From an uncultured Clostridium sp. (lineage in GTDB: Bacteria > Bacillota > Clostridia > TANB77 > CAG-508), in the NCBI GenBank assembly GCA_947388675.1, contig CANDRW010000012.1, positions 1 through 50,203 of the forward strand: DNA of 50,203 bases. Reading direction: 5' to 3'. This document shows positions 27,315-34,926 of this stretch, piece after piece. How positions within the stretch are numbered: position 1 is the stretch's first letter; the number at the start of each line of letters is the position of its first letter. Both the position numbers and the translations under genes were made by a program. Under the pieces are notes generated by a model. That model searched no databases. It had not been told where the DNA came from and saw only the letters and a program-made list of their open reading frames with translations.

Positions 27315-27557
27315 CTATTTTTCTACTACTCCAGCAGCAACTAAATCATACAACTTGTTTGCTATTTTGCGTGGAATAAGATTACTAGGACATTCTATTT
27401 TTAATTCATTGTTATTATTATGACAAGGTAATAGATCTATATATATTCTTGATTCTATCCCATTGCTTTTTGTTGTATATAAGAATCTATCTCTTGTTCC
27501 ATATTTAAAACCAAATTTTTTTAATTCCTCTAATTTTACATCGTTTGCTAATCGCAT
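27315..27557 (-). CDS. Small phage protein of unknown function
   Basis: The 80-residue product (VKLEELKKFGFKYGTRDRF, IECPSNLIPRKIANKLYDL) has an ordered alpha/beta look. It overlaps the upstream gene by 10 bases. No motif is recognized. Confidence 0.6.
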   Translation of the reverse strand: MRLANDVKLEELKKFGFKYGTRDRFLYTTKSNGIESRIYIDLLPCHNNNNELKIECPSNLIPRKIANKLYDLVAAGVVEK

Positions 27558-27754
27558 TTATTTTCCTCCTCATATTTGTATTTATAATAATCACAGCTAC
27601 AGTTCATCTTACATCTGTAGTTTATGTATTTATCACACCAAATAACATCTTCCCTCACTTTTCCATTTTCTATTTTATTTCCAATATTATATTTGCAGGT
27701 ATCACAAGTATAATCCTCTTTTACTTCTCTTCCTGTCCAAAAATCAAGTATCAT
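27548..27754 (-). CDS. Small Cys-rich protein, probable zinc ribbon
   Basis: The 68-residue product carries CDTCKYN, WCDKY and CKMNCSCDYYK, enough for one zinc site. Its ATG at 27754 overlaps the shifted end of the ASCH gene by 11 bases. Its function is unknown. Confidence 0.6.
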   Translation of the reverse strand: MILDFWTGREVKEDYTCDTCKYNIGNKIENGKVREDVIWCDKYINYRCKMNCSCDYYKYKYEEENKCD

Positions 27755-28077
27755 TATCTATTACCTCTACTATTTCAAGTATATAATATCTTTTTCCGCT
27801 TCTCTGCTCCCCATTCTTCTTTTCCCTGTCCAATTCTTAATCTACATTTACACTTTAATTCTTGCGAAGATGAAGAATAACCATTTCTTAATGTAATTAC
27901 TTGTGGCATTGTCCTATCTCCTAGATACCAAAGTTCATCTTTACTTTGATATAAGTTATATGGAAATACTTTTTCAAATCTTTTAGTCCAATATGGCTTT
28001 ATTTCTCTATATTCTTCTTTCTTCTCTCCTCTTGTTATCATATCAAGCCATTTTTTCTTAATAGGCAATACTAACAT
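27744..28077 (-). CDS. ASCH-domain RNA-binding-like protein, one CGG +1 site
   Basis: The product begins VLPIKKKWLDMITRGEKKEE and has YREIKPYWTKR, an ASCH-fold hallmark. In zero frame it ends EKRKKILYT at 27775. Skipping the C of the in-phase CGG-A (27798) gives WGAEKGKRYYILEIVEVI and a stop at 27744. The PGK/RYYIL strand is a conserved ASCH end, and the stop then overlaps the next gene start. The length minus one is divisible by three (110 residues). Confidence 0.8.
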
Positions 28078-28451
28078 TGATTTTCCTCCACTTCTTCTAT
28101 TTCTACAATTACTTCGCTTGTATCTGCATAGATAATTTCGTTACTAATATCTTTTACTCTTTTGGCATTATCATTTTGTAACACTTCTGCTTTTACTAGT
28201 GCATCTAGGATATATTTCACTGCACTATACACATTATCTACATCACGTTTTCTATTTTCTTCTATCCAGGTAATATGTAATTTTATTGGCTTTGTTATTT
28301 TTAAATCGTGTAGCTGACTTTTTACTTCGTCATATATTCTCCTATCGTGTATCATTTTGAATTGTGCTGCCATATGTTTGTTAAATTTGCACTTGTTCAA
28401 GTACTCGTTCAAGCTTGGCAACCTGTAATGAATTGTGAATCTATATTTCAT
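28071..28451 (-). CDS. rusA: RusA-family Holliday junction resolvase
   Basis: The 126-residue enzyme shows the RusA signature KRDVDNVYSAVKYILDALVK with catalytic Asp residues and an LQNDNAKRVKDIS segment. It resolves recombination or replication intermediates. GAAGCGGAA lies between the ribosome site and ATG, outside coding. Confidence 0.9.
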   Translation of the reverse strand: MKYRFTIHYRLPSLNEYLNKCKFNKHMAAQFKMIHDRRIYDEVKSQLHDLKITKPIKLHITWIEENRKRDVDNVYSAVKYILDALVKAEVLQNDNAKRVKDISNEIIYADTSEVIVEIEEVEENQC

Positions 28452-28475
28452 CTTCCGCTTCTTTCCCCTTCTTTT

Positions 28476-28784
28476 CTATTTTTCTGGCATTGTATAAACT
28501 TTTGGTATATTAAATATATTTGGTTGTATATCTATTTGTCCTTTCAATATCGCTGGTCCACCATCAAGTTTTAAATAGCTAGAATATTTTTTTATGATTT
28601 CCTCTAATATCTCTTTTGCTCTTTGTTCTGTTTCGTAATATCCTAAATCCCAGCATTGGCTTTCTGCACTATTAGTATCTGCTCCAATTCCAAATCCATC
28701 TCCATCTTCTGAAAAATCTGCAATGAAAATTCTTGTTACATTATCAAAATTTATTACTTCTTTTTTTTGACTTACAATTATCAT
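28476..28784 (-). CDS. Hypothetical early phage protein
   Basis: The 102-residue product (NVTRIFIADFSEDGDGFGIG, WDLGYYETEQRAKEILEEI) looks globular and is intact. No family is recognized. It sits in the replication module before rusA. Confidence 0.55.
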   Translation of the reverse strand: MIIVSQKKEVINFDNVTRIFIADFSEDGDGFGIGADTNSAESQCWDLGYYETEQRAKEILEEIIKKYSSYLKLDGGPAILKGQIDIQPNIFNIPKVYTMPEK

Positions 28785-28800
28785 TATTCAATTCTCCTTC

Positions 28801-29172
28801 TCAATCAATTCTAGGTATATGATTTTCATTATCTTTTAGCATATTTTTATCTGTAAATTGTTGTACAACTGGTCGCAAGCATTTATTGCATAATGCTAAT
28901 CTGATTTTTTTATCTGTTCTAGTCAGTGTCTGTGGTAAATCAACTATTCCTCCTGATGCAATAACATTTCCATCTACGTTTTTTTGATTATCTAAAATTC
29001 TTATTTCATCGTGGCAGTAATCACAAAAATAATATTCGTAGTCTTTTTCTTTTTTCTTTTTTTCTTTTGTTAAACGATTTATTCCTTCTGTACTTTCTTT
29101 GTATTTTATATGTTTTTCTGGTTTAGTTCTTGCCATAAGACGTATTGTATTTTCAGCAATATTTTCTCCCAT
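28801..29172 (-). CDS. Hypothetical phage protein with two CxxC pairs
   Basis: Start at 29172 (MGENIAENTIRL) is preceded by GAGGT. The 123-residue product has CDYCHDEIR and CNKCLRPVV, a plausible single zinc site. It lies directly after the replisome organizer. The function is unknown. Confidence 0.6.
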   Translation of the reverse strand: MGENIAENTIRLMARTKPEKHIKYKESTEGINRLTKEKKKKEKDYEYYFCDYCHDEIRILDNQKNVDGNVIASGGIVDLPQTLTRTDKKIRLALCNKCLRPVVQQFTDKNMLKDNENHIPRID

Positions 29173-29183
29173 AGACTTGTACC

Positions 29184-30076
29184 TCACTTTCTATTCATAT
29201 ACAGCGAATTTAATTCTCCATCTTTATAGTTCCTTTGCTCATATGTTTTGAATGGCACCAATTTATTCGATCTATTATTCTTATTTTGCTTTTGTTTTTC
29301 GTGTTCTGCTTGCCTTTTAAGGAAAGTATTTAAAGTAAATATGTTTGATTTCTCACAATTCTGTAATATAGCCAAAACATACTTGTATGATTTTGCATTA
29401 TAGTCAACCGCTTCTTTAATGGCATTTATTATAAGTTCTGATTGCATCTTTTCAGAATATTTCTGCAACTCTTTTCTCTGTTCATCAGTTAGTTTAGTAA
29501 TATTTGTTTCATAGTATGAAAAAACACTTTCTACATTTTGAGAAATTTCAGCACCAGTAGCACAAGAATTTTCTTTCTCTTTTTCTTCTTCTAGTTCTAT
29601 ATCTATTTCTTGTTCTATTTCTATATCTGGTTCTAGTTCTATTTCTGGTGGACAAATGTCTGCCTTTTGTCCGCGTTTCTTCTTTTCCTTTTGCAAGTAG
29701 CCTTTGCTGTTGTTTCTTAAATGCCCCTACTGATTTTTCTCCAATCATAGATGCCACCTGCGTGCAATAGATTTCTCCATTCTCTAAAATTTCAACTAAA
29801 CCTATTTTTTGTAATAAATCCATAGCAACAACAACTGTATCTACGTCTGTTCTTGTGATTTCAGCTAGCTTCTTTTTATCGTATGGAATAAGTAAATTAC
29901 CCACTTTACGAATTAAAATTCCGCTTCGTTTTGAGAGATTTTAGGCATAACTTTAAATAAAATAAAGAATATCTTTCTCCATTTTCGTGTTCTTCTAACC
30001 AAGCAATTGCATCCTCTTCAAAAAAGTCCTCTTTTAACTGTAACCAATAAAATTTGTTTGTTTCATATTTTGACAT
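29184..30076 (-). CDS. Phage replisome organizer (DnaD-like), two CGG +1 sites
   Basis: The ATG at 30076 opens MSKYETNKFYWLQLKEDFF, the family N-terminus with a winged helix. In-phase CGG-A (C at 29923) with C skipped joins LKSLK to GILIRKVGNLLIPYDKKK. A second (C at 29673) joins AKGKEET to GQKADICPPEIELEPD. The C-terminal DnaD-like domain (YYETNITKLTDEQRKELQKY) follows an acidic linker. Zero frame would give three broken pieces. The length minus two is divisible by three (296 residues). It would load the host helicase at the phage origin. Confidence 0.85.
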
Positions 30077-30134
30077 ACCTTTTCTCCCTCACTATTCATT
30101 TGTTTTTTCGTAAAAAACTGTCAAAAACTCTGTT

Positions 30135-30641
30135 TCATACGCAACTTTTTAGTTCTTTTTCTATTTCATTTTGTAACAAAAATATTAACTTCTTTGAAGT
30201 TATTCTTGTATTAGTGTTAAAGTAACTTTGAAGCTTATTTTGATAACTGTCTGTAATATAACGAATAGCCCTTTCTACTTTTAATGGCTCTACTTTAAAT
30301 CTTATTGCATATTCTTCGTAAATTTCTCGAATTTTATGATTAATTTGGCAATTATAATTGTCTAATAATATAGCTTCCAAATATTTAGTTCCTAAAAAAC
30401 TTAATGGTATTCCTGCATCTTTGAACACAATTTTTATACATTTTTTTAATTCTTGTCTTTCTGCTTTCTTTTGCGGAAGTTCAAAGTTATTGACTGTACT
30501 AACATAAGCAGCAAAGGTGTATATATTAAAAATCATTTCATTTTCTGTTGTATCTTTCGCCCACTCTATAATTGCATCGTCTTGCTCTGGAATATCTGTA
30601 GTATCTTGTATTAAGTGAACAATATTTTTAAATATATTCAT
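30135..30641 (-). CDS. Protein with a Spo0A C-terminal-like DNA-binding domain
   Basis: Residues about 65-160 follow the Spo0A-C pattern: IVFKDAGIPLSFLGTKYLEA, then FKVEPLKVERAIRYITDSY, with the recognition helix around VERAIR. The N-terminal 60 residues carry no receiver domain. Clostridial phages and plasmids carry such proteins, which may bind 0A boxes or phage sites. It is 59 bases from the replisome organizer. Confidence 0.7.
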   Translation of the reverse strand: MNIFKNIVHLIQDTTDIPEQDDAIIEWAKDTTENEMIFNIYTFAAYVSTVNNFELPQKKAERQELKKCIKIVFKDAGIPLSFLGTKYLEAILLDNYNCQINHKIREIYEEYAIRFKVEPLKVERAIRYITDSYQNKLQSYFNTNTRITSKKLIFLLQNEIEKELKSCV

Positions 30642-30655
30642 TTTTTAGCCTTTCC

Positions 30656-30685
30656 GCTTCTTACTTCAAAAATAAAGTAAGAAGC
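30656..30685. repeat. Perfect 11-bp stem-loop upstream of the Spo0A-C-like gene
   Basis: GCTTCTTACTT/AAGTAAGAAGC with an 8-base loop lies 15 bases before the start of the Spo0A-C gene and could attenuate its expression. The 30642-30763 gap also holds a doubtful 25-codon frame (30666-30743). Confidence 0.65.
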
Positions 30686-30763
30686 TGTTTAATATTTTCT
30701 TGACTTCTACATTAATCTCGTGTAGAATACAAATAGAATTCATATATTTGTATCGAATTTGAA

Positions 30764-31018
30764 CTAATTCTCTGATTGGTAGTCGCGAGTTAGTTCTTTT
30801 AATTTTGCTCTAACCATTTCATCACTAAATGGACTCTTAAAAACTAAATCTGCTACTTTTTTCAATGCGATTCTTAATTCTGCCTTTTCTTCTCTTAAGC
30901 GATCATTGCTATTTTCCTTTAGCTTAATTCTAGTCTGCAAGTCTTTTATGTATTTTTCGTGATTTTCAATTTTCGATTTTTGGTCTGCAATTTGGATGTC
31001 CTTTCTTGTTTTTAACAT
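30764..31018 (-). CDS. Small coiled-coil phage protein
   Basis: The 84-residue product is an almost continuous coiled coil (DQKSKIENHEKYIKDLQTRI, LREEKAELRIALKKVADLV). It is 3 bases after the preceding gene. The function is unknown. Confidence 0.65.
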   Translation of the reverse strand: MLKTRKDIQIADQKSKIENHEKYIKDLQTRIKLKENSNDRLREEKAELRIALKKVADLVFKSPFSDEMVRAKLKELTRDYQSEN

Positions 31019-31021
31019 TTC

Positions 31022-31222
31022 TCATTTCCCCCTTGTATTTTTCTCTATAAAATCAATTAACTTATCAATATCATTTGGTCCTGCTTTTCTTAAATCTATA
31101 CTTGCTGAAGCTATAATTTCAAATGGTTTTATTTGAAATATTGAAACTTCTAATTCATTTGCTGTATGTAATTGCGTATGGGTATAATAGTTTTGCTTTT
31201 CATTTACTCTTTTTGCTGTCAT
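31022..31222 (-). CDS. Small hypothetical early protein
   Basis: The 66-residue product (HTANELEVSIFQIKPFEIIA, LRKAGPNDIDKLIDFIEKN) is intact and tightly packed between neighbours. No family is recognized. Confidence 0.6.
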   Translation of the reverse strand: MTAKRVNEKQNYYTHTQLHTANELEVSIFQIKPFEIIASASIDLRKAGPNDIDKLIDFIEKNTRGK

Positions 31223-31224
31223 AT

Positions 31225-31524
31225 TTAAATTTCTCCTCTCATAGATAAAAACATACTTTTTTCATTTATTTTTTGTAACTCCAGTAAAATTAGATAGTCA
31301 ATGCCTTGTTTTGTTTGGTTTTTAACTTCTATTCCCATATCATAAAGCCTTACTGCTGTTTTATCGGCAATTTGCTTTCCTCCATCAATTCGCGGAAAGT
31401 TTTTCTCATTAAACTTATTTCTTGCCCACTGAACCGAATGCCCTCGTATTTTTGCATAAATTTCTGGCGTTATAGTATCTGGTGCCTCTTCCCAATTCAT
31501 AGTAGATTCTTTCTTAACATTCAA
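31225..31524 (-). CDS. Small DNA-binding protein, possible excisionase or antirepressor-like HTH
   Basis: The product contains a winged-HTH-like segment (TPEIYAKIRGHSVQWARNKF, then FPRIDGGKQIADKTAVRLYD), similar to phage excisionase/MerR-type helix-turn-helix proteins. TTG at 31524 with AAAGGAGATG 5 bases upstream is preferred to the ATG at 31500. It is the second gene leftward of the switch. Confidence 0.6.
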   Translation of the reverse strand: MNVKKESTMNWEEAPDTITPEIYAKIRGHSVQWARNKFNEKNFPRIDGGKQIADKTAVRLYDMGIEVKNQTKQGIDYLILLELQKINEKSMFLSMRGEI

Positions 31525-31528
31525 ATTA

Positions 31529-31582
31529 TCATCTCCTTTGTTTATTTTTTGTATCAGGTCGCGATTTTCTTATTTTTTTCAT
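31529..31582 (-). CDS. Possible 17-codon leader peptide
   Basis: TAGGAG lies 11 bases before an ATG at 31582, and the frame ends inside the next gene's ribosome site. The frame covers one arm of the 15-bp inverted repeat (31550-31564). It is too short for confidence. Confidence 0.25.
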   Translation of the reverse strand: MKKIRKSRPDTKNKQRR

Positions 31583-31640
31583 AATTCTATTTTCTCCTAG
31601 CCTATAATTAACTTTAAGTGTATTATTGATGCAAAAAAAT

Positions 31641-31838
31641 TTACCATCTTATATTATCTTTGCTAATTTGATAGAGTTCTTCCATTTTAGCTATCATTTT
31701 CATATTCGGATAGCTAGTTCTCGCTTCATACTTTCCTAATGTTGATGGTGATATTTCTAGTTTCTTAGCTGCTTCCTTTTGTTTATATCCTGCATTTACT
31801 CTTGCTGCCTCTAATGTAATCTTAAATGGTTCATTCAT
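31641..31838 (-). CDS. Cro-like XRE regulator
   Basis: The 65-residue HTH protein (AARVNAGYKQKEAAKKLEIS, then STLGKYEARTSYP) is transcribed leftward from the switch promoter. It is the first early gene, the usual place of Cro. Confidence 0.85.
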   Translation of the reverse strand: MNEPFKITLEAARVNAGYKQKEAAKKLEISPSTLGKYEARTSYPNMKMIAKMEELYQISKDNIRW

Positions 31839-31861
31839 TTATTTTCCTCCCCTCTTCGCGA

Positions 31862-31950
31862 ATTATAATACACTAAAAGTTAATTTGTCAATACCAAAAG
31901 TTAATTTTTTTTAATTTTTAATTGCTTTTTTTTAACTTTTAGTTTATAAT
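31862..31950. promoter_or_regulatory. Divergent switch promoters with shared operator half-sites
   Basis: Leftward: TTGACA (31886-31891 complement), 18 bases, TATAAT (31862-31867). Rightward: TTGCTT (31922-31927), 17 bases, TATAAT (31945-31950). The half-site AAAAGTTAA occurs at about 31875-31883 and 31896-31904, and inverted (TTAACTTTT) at 31932-31940. These overlap the spacers of both promoters, as expected for repressor/Cro competition. Confidence 0.8.
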
Positions 31951-31971
31951 GCTTTTTAGAGAGGTGAAAAA

Positions 31972-32385
31972 ATGAACGAAAAAGAACCTAGAGAAGTTTT
32001 TTCTAAAAATTTAAAATTTTTATTTTCAAAATATAATATAGAGCAAAATATACTTGCTGAAAAATTAGGTGTTAGTCCAGCAGCTATTACTGAATGGGTT
32101 AAATGTCGCAAATTTCCGAGAATTGATAAAATTCAAATGTTAGCAAATTATTTTAACTTGAGTATATCAAATTTGTTGGAAGATAATATAGAAATGTCAC
32201 TTACTAATAAAAGCAACTCTTTTAATAATGATTTGCAATTAAAATATGGCAATTCTATATTAGAAGTTTTAGAACATTATAATCTATTGAATAATTTAGG
32301 AAAGGAAAAGGCTTTAGAAAATATAAAAGATTTGGCTGAAATTCCTAAATACATCGAGAAAAAAACAGAATTAGGAAATGTATAA
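31972..32385 (+). CDS. Phage repressor (CI-like XRE protein)
   Basis: The 137-residue protein begins with an XRE HTH (FSKYNIEQNILAEKLGVSPA, then AITEWVKCRKFPRIDKIQML). The C-terminal part is helical without a LexA-like protease, so induction would not use self-cleavage. GAGAGGTG precedes the ATG. It faces the Cro-like gene across the operators. Confidence 0.85.
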   Translation: MNEKEPREVFSKNLKFLFSKYNIEQNILAEKLGVSPAAITEWVKCRKFPRIDKIQMLANYFNLSISNLLEDNIEMSLTNKSNSFNNDLQLKYGNSILEVLEHYNLLNNLGKEKALENIKDLAEIPKYIEKKTELGNV

Positions 32386-32428
32386 GTAATGTGATATATA
32401 TAGATTTTAGTTAAAGGAGATAAAAATT

Positions 32429-32833
32429 ATGTATTGTAACTACTGCGGAAAACAAATTGATAACGAGAGTAAATTTTGTGTCTTTTGTGGTCAAAAAATA
32501 TTAACTACTTCTATTAGAACTTGGGATATAAATGCTGTCGGAGTTACATTTTCAAATGACGATGGAACAGATAGACAAAAATTAATTTCTAAAATGAAAA
32601 TTGGAGAAACTATTCTATTTTCTACTTATACTTATAATGGAAAGCCTGCTGTTTATATCTTAAATTCTAGGCATCAAATAGTTGGTAATGTTCCTGCTGA
32701 AGATGCAGCAGAAATAACAAATAAATTAAAAGATAATAGAATCCAGAAAGCCAAAGTAGAGAAAGTTGGAAAATTAGATAATAAAAATATATATTATTTA
32801 GGTATTAGATTATATATATCATATCAAAAATAA
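32429..32833 (+). CDS. Zinc-ribbon and HIRAN-domain protein
   Basis: The first 25 residues form a zinc ribbon (YCNYCGKQID, FCVFCGQK). Residues about 35-105 fit a HIRAN domain (VGVTFSNDDGTDRQKLIS, then HQIVGNVPAEDAAEIT), a fold that binds damaged or ended DNA in helicases. As a free-standing gene between repressor and integrase it may bind DNA ends during excision or lysogeny. AAAGGAG precedes the ATG. Confidence 0.75.
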   Translation: MYCNYCGKQIDNESKFCVFCGQKILTTSIRTWDINAVGVTFSNDDGTDRQKLISKMKIGETILFSTYTYNGKPAVYILNSRHQIVGNVPAEDAAEITNKLKDNRIQKAKVEKVGKLDNKNIYYLGIRLYISYQK

Positions 32834-32965
32834 AAAAGGGAAAATGTATTCAAAGTTTCGCGACCTGATACATTTTCCACCAAATAACCACTCGAAAGTG
32901 ATTACTTGTTTATTATATAAAAACAAGCCTTCGTTTTCAAGTGTTTATTCAAAATATTTGAAAAA

Positions 32966-34384
32966 TTGGAGGTAATTTTTATGGGAAAAAGAAGAGCAAA
33001 CGGAGAAGGAACTATCTTCTCTACAATACAAAAGAACCAAAAAAAATTTGATAATACGAAAATGTGTGAAACTTGTGCTACTTGTACAGATAGAAGCAAA
33101 TGCAATAATAGGATTACTTGGGATAAATGCGAAAAGTGCAAACAATGTAAGCAATGCTTGAAATATTGCGATAGATTTTATTGTTATCAAAAAACACAAA
33201 GTCAAGATTCTATAAATGGATCCAGAAAAAGTTCTGGTAGTGGCAAGACTGAAAAAGAAGTAAAGCAAAAAAAGGAAGAACGAATTAGACAACTAAAAAA
33301 GCAAACACTTTTAAAGAATGGACTGTTAACCTTATCAGAAGCTATGAGAGAAATAGAAGAAGAAAAATTGAAATGCGAATTAATAAAAACCAATTCATAT
33401 AATAGAAACATTGATACTATAAAATTAATAGAGCAACATAATATTTCCACTAAAATAATTTGTGAATTGACTGAAGATGACTTAAAAGGCTATTTCTCAT
33501 TTCTTGTGAAAACAAATACTAGTCAGTCAAACCTTGAAAAAGTATATGATGAAATACATCAGGTTGCATTTAAAACTGGAATCTTTGACAATATTAAAAG
33601 AAATACTTTTATAAGCAATGTAGATATTGAAGAAGTAATTGCCTTTACAATAGATGAACAGAAAAAGCTATTAAATTACATTAATGAACATCCAGATGAT
33701 TTAGTAAATGAAAATAAAAGCAATATAGATAATATAACTATTAGAAATCTTATCAAACTTGATTTTGCATCATCTATGAGAATTGGCGAACTTTGTTCTC
33801 TTGATAAAGACAAAAATATTGATAAAAGTAATAAAAGATTTATTGTAAAAACTACTATTACAAAGGATATAGATAGAAAACTAATTATTGGAACAACAAC
33901 AAAAACTGGAAAGAAAAAGAAAAAGATAGGTCAAAATGATACCAGGTATGTGCCTTTTGATATTCTTTTTAGTTCTGAAGAAGTGGAAGCTATTATAGAT
34001 GAACAATATGCCCATACATCATCTAATTTGCTATTTTGTACTAAAGATGGCAAATTAATATCTCATAGTTCTATTAATGCTATTTTTAAGCGAATATGCA
34101 GAGAAGCTGGCGTAAAATTAGAATTGGAAAAAGGCTGTCATATTCATATGATAAAACATACTGCTGTTACTAGAATGAAAGAAAACGGTATTGATATTTA
34201 TGCCATATCTAAAGTGGTAGGCACTTCTGTTAAAGTCTTAACAAAAACATATGCCCATATTTTTGATGATTTTGTACAGAAAGAAATAGAAAAGTCAAAA
34301 GAAATAAGAAAAGAAGTAAATTTAGAATTAAATTCTAATTCCGCTTCTAATTGTAAAATCATTCCCTTTAATAGAGCCTTATAG
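32966..34384 (+). CDS. int: Tyrosine integrase of the prophage with Cys-rich insert
   Basis: The 472-residue integrase would insert element 2 at tRNA-Cys. It starts GKRRANGEGTIFSTI like many phage integrases. Ten Cys follow at residues 29-67 (CETCATCTDRSKC, CEKCKQCKQCLKYC), which suggests a zinc-binding insert in the arm-binding domain. The catalytic domain has SSMRIGELCSL and a Tyr in KTYAHIF. The HxxR box reads HMIK and the usual LGH is VGT. A ribosome site GGAGG precedes the ATG at 32981; the first ATG at 32966 belongs to the same frame. It ends 208 bases from the att site. Confidence 0.88.
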   Translation: MEVIFMGKRRANGEGTIFSTIQKNQKKFDNTKMCETCATCTDRSKCNNRITWDKCEKCKQCKQCLKYCDRFYCYQKTQSQDSINGSRKSSGSGKTEKEVKQKKEERIRQLKKQTLLKNGLLTLSEAMREIEEEKLKCELIKTNSYNRNIDTIKLIEQHNISTKIICELTEDDLKGYFSFLVKTNTSQSNLEKVYDEIHQVAFKTGIFDNIKRNTFISNVDIEEVIAFTIDEQKKLLNYINEHPDDLVNENKSNIDNITIRNLIKLDFASSMRIGELCSLDKDKNIDKSNKRFIVKTTITKDIDRKLIIGTTTKTGKKKKKIGQNDTRYVPFDILFSSEEVEAIIDEQYAHTSSNLLFCTKDGKLISHSSINAIFKRICREAGVKLELEKGCHIHMIKHTAVTRMKENGIDIYAISKVVGTSVKVLTKTYAHIFDDFVQKEIEKSKEIRKEVNLELNSNSASNCKIIPFNRAL

Positions 34385-34390
34385 GTTCTA

Positions 34391-34438
34391 TTTTTGTATG
34401 CAATTAATTTGCTTTTTGTATGCAATTTGTATGCAATT
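34391..34438. repeat. Integrase arm-type repeats, right end of prophage
   Basis: TTTTTGTATGCAA occurs at 34391-34403 and 34413-34425, followed by TTGTATGCAA. The second block is almost identical to 7691-7722 at the other end. Confidence 0.65.
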
Positions 34439-34591
34439 TTTTTATAAAACATTAAAAAACAATGAAAAATAATAGAAATTTTTGAAATTAAAAATGTAAA
34501 GTAAAATTTGTAAAACCATTGATATTACTACATAATATATAGGTAATAAAAAACAATAGGCATATAATAAAAACCTATTGTTTTACTATTT

Positions 34592-34613
34592 TTTGGAGGC
34601 GCCACCCGGATTT
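34592..34613. other. attR within tRNA-Cys
   Basis: The 22 bases are identical to the middle att copy at 7620-7641. They cover the 3' end of tRNA-Cys, which stays intact after integration. Confidence 0.9.
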
Positions 34614-34667
34614 GAACCGGGGATCAGAGTTTTGCAGACTCGTGCCTTACCACTTGGCTATAGCGCC
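34594..34667 (-). tRNA. trnC: tRNA-Cys (GCA)
   Basis: The complement folds into a full cloverleaf: acceptor GGCGCTA/TGGCGCC with encoded TCCA, anticodon loop CTGCAAA (GCA) and T-arm CCCGG-TTCAAAT-CCGGG. It is the integration target of both elements. Confidence 0.97.
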
Positions 34668-34785
34668 AGCTATTATAATTTTTATTCATGAGTAGGTTTT
34701 CTTACCTACAAGTCGCTACGCTCCTTGCATACTGACGTTGTAACTCGCTTTGCTCGGACAACCTCAGCAACTTGGCTATAGCGCC
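34668..34785. repeat. Hairpin-rich insert with a duplicated tRNA-Cys 5' end
   Basis: ACTTGGCTATAGCGCC (16 bases, the tRNA-Cys 5' end) occurs at 34652-34667 and again at 34770-34785. The 102 bases between the copies contain short hairpins (GTAGG..CCTAC, GTTG..CAAC) and the words CGCTACGCTCCTTGC. This looks like a small insertion that duplicated part of the tRNA. Confidence 0.65.
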
Positions 34786-34797
34786 GATTATAAAAAA

Positions 34798-34871
34798 TGG
34801 AGCAGGTAACGGGAATCGGACCCGTAACTTAACCTTGGCAAGGTTATGTTTTACCACTAAACTATACCTGC
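34798..34871 (-). tRNA. trnG: tRNA-Gly (GCC)
   Basis: The complement folds with acceptor GCAGGTA/TACCTGC plus TCCA and anticodon loop TTGCCAA (GCC). The T-loop reads TCCGATT instead of the usual TTCGAAT-type loop, so position 55 is C rather than T. The tRNA is otherwise normal. Confidence 0.95.
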
Positions 34872-34926
34872 AACTATGCTTACCTTATAGGAAGCATACA
34901 TATAATACCAAAATTTCGTATAAAAG

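Larger units (their letters stand above)
31550..32872. repeat. 15-bp inverted repeat flanking the lysogeny switch
   Basis: TGTATCAGGTCGCGA at 31550-31564 is the exact reverse complement of TCGCGACCTGATACA at 32858-32872. The arms enclose the Cro-like gene, repressor and HIRAN gene, 1.3 kb. The right arm also lies in a hairpin GGAAAATGTAT/ATACATTTTCC (32838-32878). Confidence 0.9.

Noticed and set aside
10780..30076. Ordinary prophage decay as the cause of the frameshifts
   Set aside because: All twelve are one-base extras of the same kind at in-phase CGG; no other indels or stop codons occur in these genes.
10780..30076. Homopolymer sequencing errors as the cause of the frameshifts
   Set aside because: The sites are not homopolymers and GGA/GGT is always the in-frame Gly codon, which random errors would not respect. 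A systematic base-calling error at a modified motif is not fully excluded and is kept as the main alternative.
28447..30655. GAAGCGGAA before rusA and before the Spo0A-C gene as recoding sites
   Set aside because: Both are outside coding sequence; they lie in leaders and cannot be tested by frame.
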